From: Tenebrio molitor
Lineage: Eukaryota > Arthropoda > Insecta > Coleoptera > Tenebrionidae
DNA: 64,000 bases
Direction of reading: 5' to 3'
Assembly (NCBI RefSeq): GCF_963966145.1
Contig: NC_091046.1
Coordinates: forward strand, 12,648,001 to 12,712,000
In this document: in pieces, positions 60,600 through 64,000 of the stretch
Position numbering within the stretch: the stretch's first letter is position 1
How the letters are laid out: each line of letters opens with the position of its first letter
Made by a program: the position numbers and the translations under genes
The notes under the pieces: generated by a model
Seen by the model: the letters and a program-made list of their open reading frames with translations, nothing else
What the model was told of the DNA's origin: nothing
Database searches by the model: none

Positions 60600-63260
60600 T
60601 ATGTACTTGCAATGAAAAAATGAATTGTTTTTTAAGTAGACAGTAGGCAGACTTTGGCATTGGACATTGTACTAGTATCTGTATACAATAGTGAAGAAGT
60701 GAAAACATTAATTATTTAATGAGGTACACAGTAATTTGTAGCATACAAAGGACATTTTGTACAATCTTGCAACTATTTTCGGATTAGGTAATTTCATTAC
60801 CGTATGTGTATAAGAATATTTCGTGCTATCGGATGTTATTAATTTATTGCCATCATTTGGCAAGGACAACATTCGATGATTCTTTAAATTGCGTTAATAG
60901 AACCAGCAAGTTTTAATAATAATTTATTCTATAAACAATCAAGAACAGAAATGTTCTGTTTACAGTAAACATTTCCATATTACTCGTATATTTCATTAAA
61001 TAAAATTTCTAATCTTTCAATTAAATCTTCACATTTCACGGTAATAGCAATGGTTGTAGTTTGATATATGGTTGAAAGGAACCATCTGGGTTTATTTTTT
61101 CATAAGGAAACTCGTGTTAATTTGTGATTGTGATGATGGATCCTCCGTCAAAATATAGAAAGTAGTGAAGAAAGTGTTCTCTTTGAAATCGTATAATCGT
61201 ATATTATAAATTTTCATTTTTATGAATAATTCTTTTATCTTTATGGTTCACTGAAAAAATTCAATTTGCAGTGAAACATATACAATTCAAAATGGTTCGC
61301 CTTTCTTAGAATACCTACATCTAAAAGAAAGTGTGATAATATTAAGATAAAGTAACCAGTTGCAATAGTCCGGTCAGCGTTTCTGTCAAATTACCTGTAA
61401 AAATCAACATTCAAGTAAATTTAACGTAATTAGTTGCTTCATCACAACTTAGTACGAGTACACATCCAGTTGGCCCATACCTTAGCACTTTATTATCTAC
61501 ATTGCAGCAATTTTTGCTCAATAAATGACGTAACATGAGTCGTTATATTTTACCTAAAATCCTTTGTATTAATCGTCTAATTAACCCAGATTTTGGTTGT
61601 AGATAACAATACTTTATTGCTGTATTCTGAAGACTGAGAGAGGTTTGATGAGATAAAATTCTTTTTCGACAAACTGAATTTTCTGTTTGGTTCTAATTAA
61701 TAGGGTTAAGGTCTCTTCTTAATATACTGTTTGGACTCTTTTACATGTTTATAATTTTTATCATGCAGTCACGCAAATTTTACTAGACAAATAGCAACAA
61801 TTCTATTAAACAACTAATTAAAAATAAAATATATACAACCCAGGCAAATATTTGTAAATCTCAAGTGACAAAACTGAGATTTATATTATGATAATGACCA
61901 AGAACAGTTTCAGATTCTTGTTGAATTAATATCCAATTATTGCAGGCGTAGTGGGTGTTGTTTAATTGTTTATTAAATGTGAGATATTTAATTTTAAATT
62001 GTTATTTGCACGGTGTGTGGATAACTGCGGTTACCTTCTACGAAAGCATTTAATAAAAAATAAGAGCGCATAAAATTGTATAATAAAGAGAAAATTGTCT
62101 TATTATTATACAACCACGATACACGAGGATCTGAAATGTGCGTTTAAATTGCAATTATTTGCAAATGAGTTATGAATTATGATAATAACGAATTTCCTCT
62201 GAGACAGCTACATTAATGCGATTTAATTCTGAGCGTGCAGGATTTTTTTAAAATCATTAATTACATTACAATGAAAACTGAGCTAATACATAGTGTGATT
62301 CTGTTTTTAATGAAACAATATTTTGTCTTAAGAGACCGAACATGCAAATGTGACAGTCAGTCCGACAGTTCTCAAGGTATGTAACAACAATTATTCGTTA
62401 CTCCCACAACATTACAACATCATTATCCAGTCTATTTAGGAGACTCATTTCAACGAAATTTGAACCTGGCCTCGCACTTTCTTATTATTGCGTTACGAAA
62501 TTTAGGATTTGATAAATGTAGGGGACCCTAAAAGAGTCACGTGCTCGGCATCAAAGGTATCATTAAGGAATTGTATAATGGTTTTATGCCCTATTTAACT
62601 CGACTGGTTCCTCATTTCGAATTGATTCGATATGGCAATATGTGGGACGTCATAATTCATTTCGTTAGAGTATTCTTAAGTGCTTCAGTTGGAATGGATC
62701 ATTCCACAAAAAATGTATAATTTGGCAAAAACTAAAAGTGCACGTCTTTCTGTTATTACAATATGGGGCCATTAATGAGAACAATTAGAACACGGTCTTA
62801 TTTGACCCGAATTCAAAGTGTTAATGAGCCTACATAAAAGCAATTTCATTTTGTGGGGGACAAAGGGTAGTTGCGAAATTTCATCGATATCGTGCGAACA
62901 ATAGGCCTCAGCTTGTAAAATTTGAGCATATTTTGGTATTTATCCCAGATAAGCATCGTATTTACCTTGATTGGTGAGAATAATGGATATACAACTATAA
63001 AATGATCTAATAATCACGATTCGGAAAAATAACTGTCATACAATATTATCTGAGAAGCAGACAGTTTTAAAAGAGGTGCTCGTGCAATACGTTGGGTGGT
63101 GGGAATCTTATAAGTTGGTAATTTAGTTTTCATGGACCATTACAATGGCAAGATTTAAGCATGTCTCACAACACTAATTTCAACATGGAGTTATTATTTA
63201 ATCATTGTGCGTGAGTGCGTATCTGTGGTACGATTTAATTCATCAATGTTGAGGAGGTTT
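60600..63260. other. Gene-free stretch before the right-edge exon
   Basis: AT-rich to about 62320. 62330-63260 is unique and more balanced and may be the promoter/leader region of the exon at 63262. Confidence 0.35.
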
Positions 63261-63261
63261 A

Positions 63262-63351
63262 ATGTTACATTTCTCGTTAATTATTGTGGTTATTGAATGT
63301 GCTGTGCTTAATGTGTTCACTTGCTTGGGAAGCATGGGTGCAGATACAAGG
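63262..63351 (+). CDS. Possible first coding exon with a signal peptide (gene runs off the right edge)
   Basis: ATG at 63262 opens 30 codons, MLHFSLIIVVIECAVLNVFT followed by CLGSMGADTR, then a strong donor AGG|GTAAGT at 63352. An in-frame TGA lies 12 bp upstream, so the ATG is a true frame start. The hydrophobic run followed by a small-residue/Gly stretch looks like a secretory signal peptide. The exon sits in unique, less AT-biased sequence. The rest of the protein is outside the window, so its identity is unknown. It could be chance. Confidence 0.35.
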
Positions 63352-63697
63352 GTAAGTAATATATTTGTTTAAAGTAATATACATATGTATTATAAATTGG
63401 GAAATTCAGTTCCAAAAACAATTTTTAAAATTTTATACAGTACGAGTGTCAAGTCTTACTGATATTTAAAAATTGCTTTAAATATGAGATAAATGATGAC
63501 CTTTAAAAAAATAGGAGTAACATTTGATCCTTGATGTCGTTTAAAATATTTGAGTTGCCCCCTTTTGCGGGGTCTAACTTATTCCAAAAGCGACCATTTA
63601 GAAATACCAATTGACCTTACTGAAATTCTTACTTTTACCTGTACTGAATGTTAACATACCAAATAGGAATCAGTTTTTTTTAAAATTAATTTATATA

Positions 63698-63920
63698 CAG
63701 TGTCCCCAAAAAAGAAGACGAGTCCATAACTCCGTTATTTATCGGAAGATTTTAATTATCTGTACACCAAATTAAATGGTTGTTAATAGGCTACAAAATG
63801 GCCTAATAAATTCAAGTATAGCCCCATGGGCTTCAAGGGTAAACTGTCAAAATATTTTTTTCAAATGGGATTACATATATTTTTTTAATAATTCTGATAG
63901 AGATTTTTATTCTGAAAACT
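63698..63920. mobile_element. Palindromic TA-element, family CAGGTGTCCCC, single arm
   Basis: Begins TACAGTGTCCCC and follows the left arm of the copies at 2708 and 6019 until TTCTGAAAAC at about 63920, where homology stops. The other arm is absent or lies beyond a further insertion. Confidence 0.75.
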
Positions 63921-63961
63921 CAAATATCCATAAATTATTCGGTCAGAAGACCAATTATTAT

Positions 63962-64000
63962 CAAATAAAAGCCCTCGACTTCGTCTCGTCCTCTTATTTG
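63962..64000 (-). repeat. CGAG-polar hairpin element H (may be cut by the window edge)
   Basis: CAAATAAAAG and CTTATTTG arms. On the minus strand the core is ACGAGAC-GAA-GTCGAGG, centre 63981, with both CGAG in direct orientation. Confidence 0.65.

Overview
This is about 64 kb of AT-rich animal nuclear DNA (roughly 30% GC by eye) with introns and a very heavy load of small transposons. The genes point to an insect, most likely a beetle. There is an Otx-type K50 homeobox gene that resembles, from memory, the orthodenticle-2 paralogue of Tribolium (the opening MAYLKSAPYPVPG, the split homeodomain and the C-terminal WFYNSGWERK tail). The other protein remains are also typical of an insect genome: mariner, a jockey/CR1-like reverse transcriptase, a tyrosine-recombinase fragment and an RLE-type retroelement. 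The species cannot be fixed from the sequence alone.

Layout. 1-33 kb has no recognisable host coding exon. It holds a 3.4 kb foldback element (601-4053), a dead RT fragment (about 4730-5690), a deleted mariner (20329-21191), a tyrosine-recombinase fragment (23640-23840), many palindromic MITEs, and two possible non-coding 5' exons (ends near 11673 and 17656). 33.4-41.9 kb is the otd-2 gene on the plus strand, with five coding exons joined here into 289 codons. Its 6.7 kb homeodomain intron carries a three-level transposon nest. 43.1-47.5 kb is a tight minus-strand pair: IMMP2L (mitochondrial inner-membrane peptidase subunit 2) followed 15 bp later by ITFG2 (KICSTOR subunit). 48.55-49.59 kb is a two-exon plus-strand gene of unknown function, divergent from IMMP2L. 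50-60.6 kb is a repeat cluster with an intact 3' part of an RLE-type retroelement, nested MITEs, a tRNA-derived SINE and a minisatellite foldback. 62.3-63.35 kb is unique sequence ending in a possible signal-peptide exon whose gene would continue past the right edge.

Most unusual signal. At about ten loci there are palindromes whose arms are normally inverted except for the tetramer CGAG, which keeps the same orientation on both arms. Folded as a single strand, CGAG opposite CGAG gives C-G, G.A, A.G, G-C, that is a tandem G.A mismatch in Py-GA-Pu context. Several tips are GNA loops closed by C-G, mostly of the form GCGNAGC. The complementary strand would instead carry C.T mismatches, so each element has a foldable strand and an unfoldable one. 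One of them sits upstream of the tyrosine-recombinase fragment in the same orientation. This looks like selection for a single-strand hairpin. It is a hypothesis and has not been tested here.
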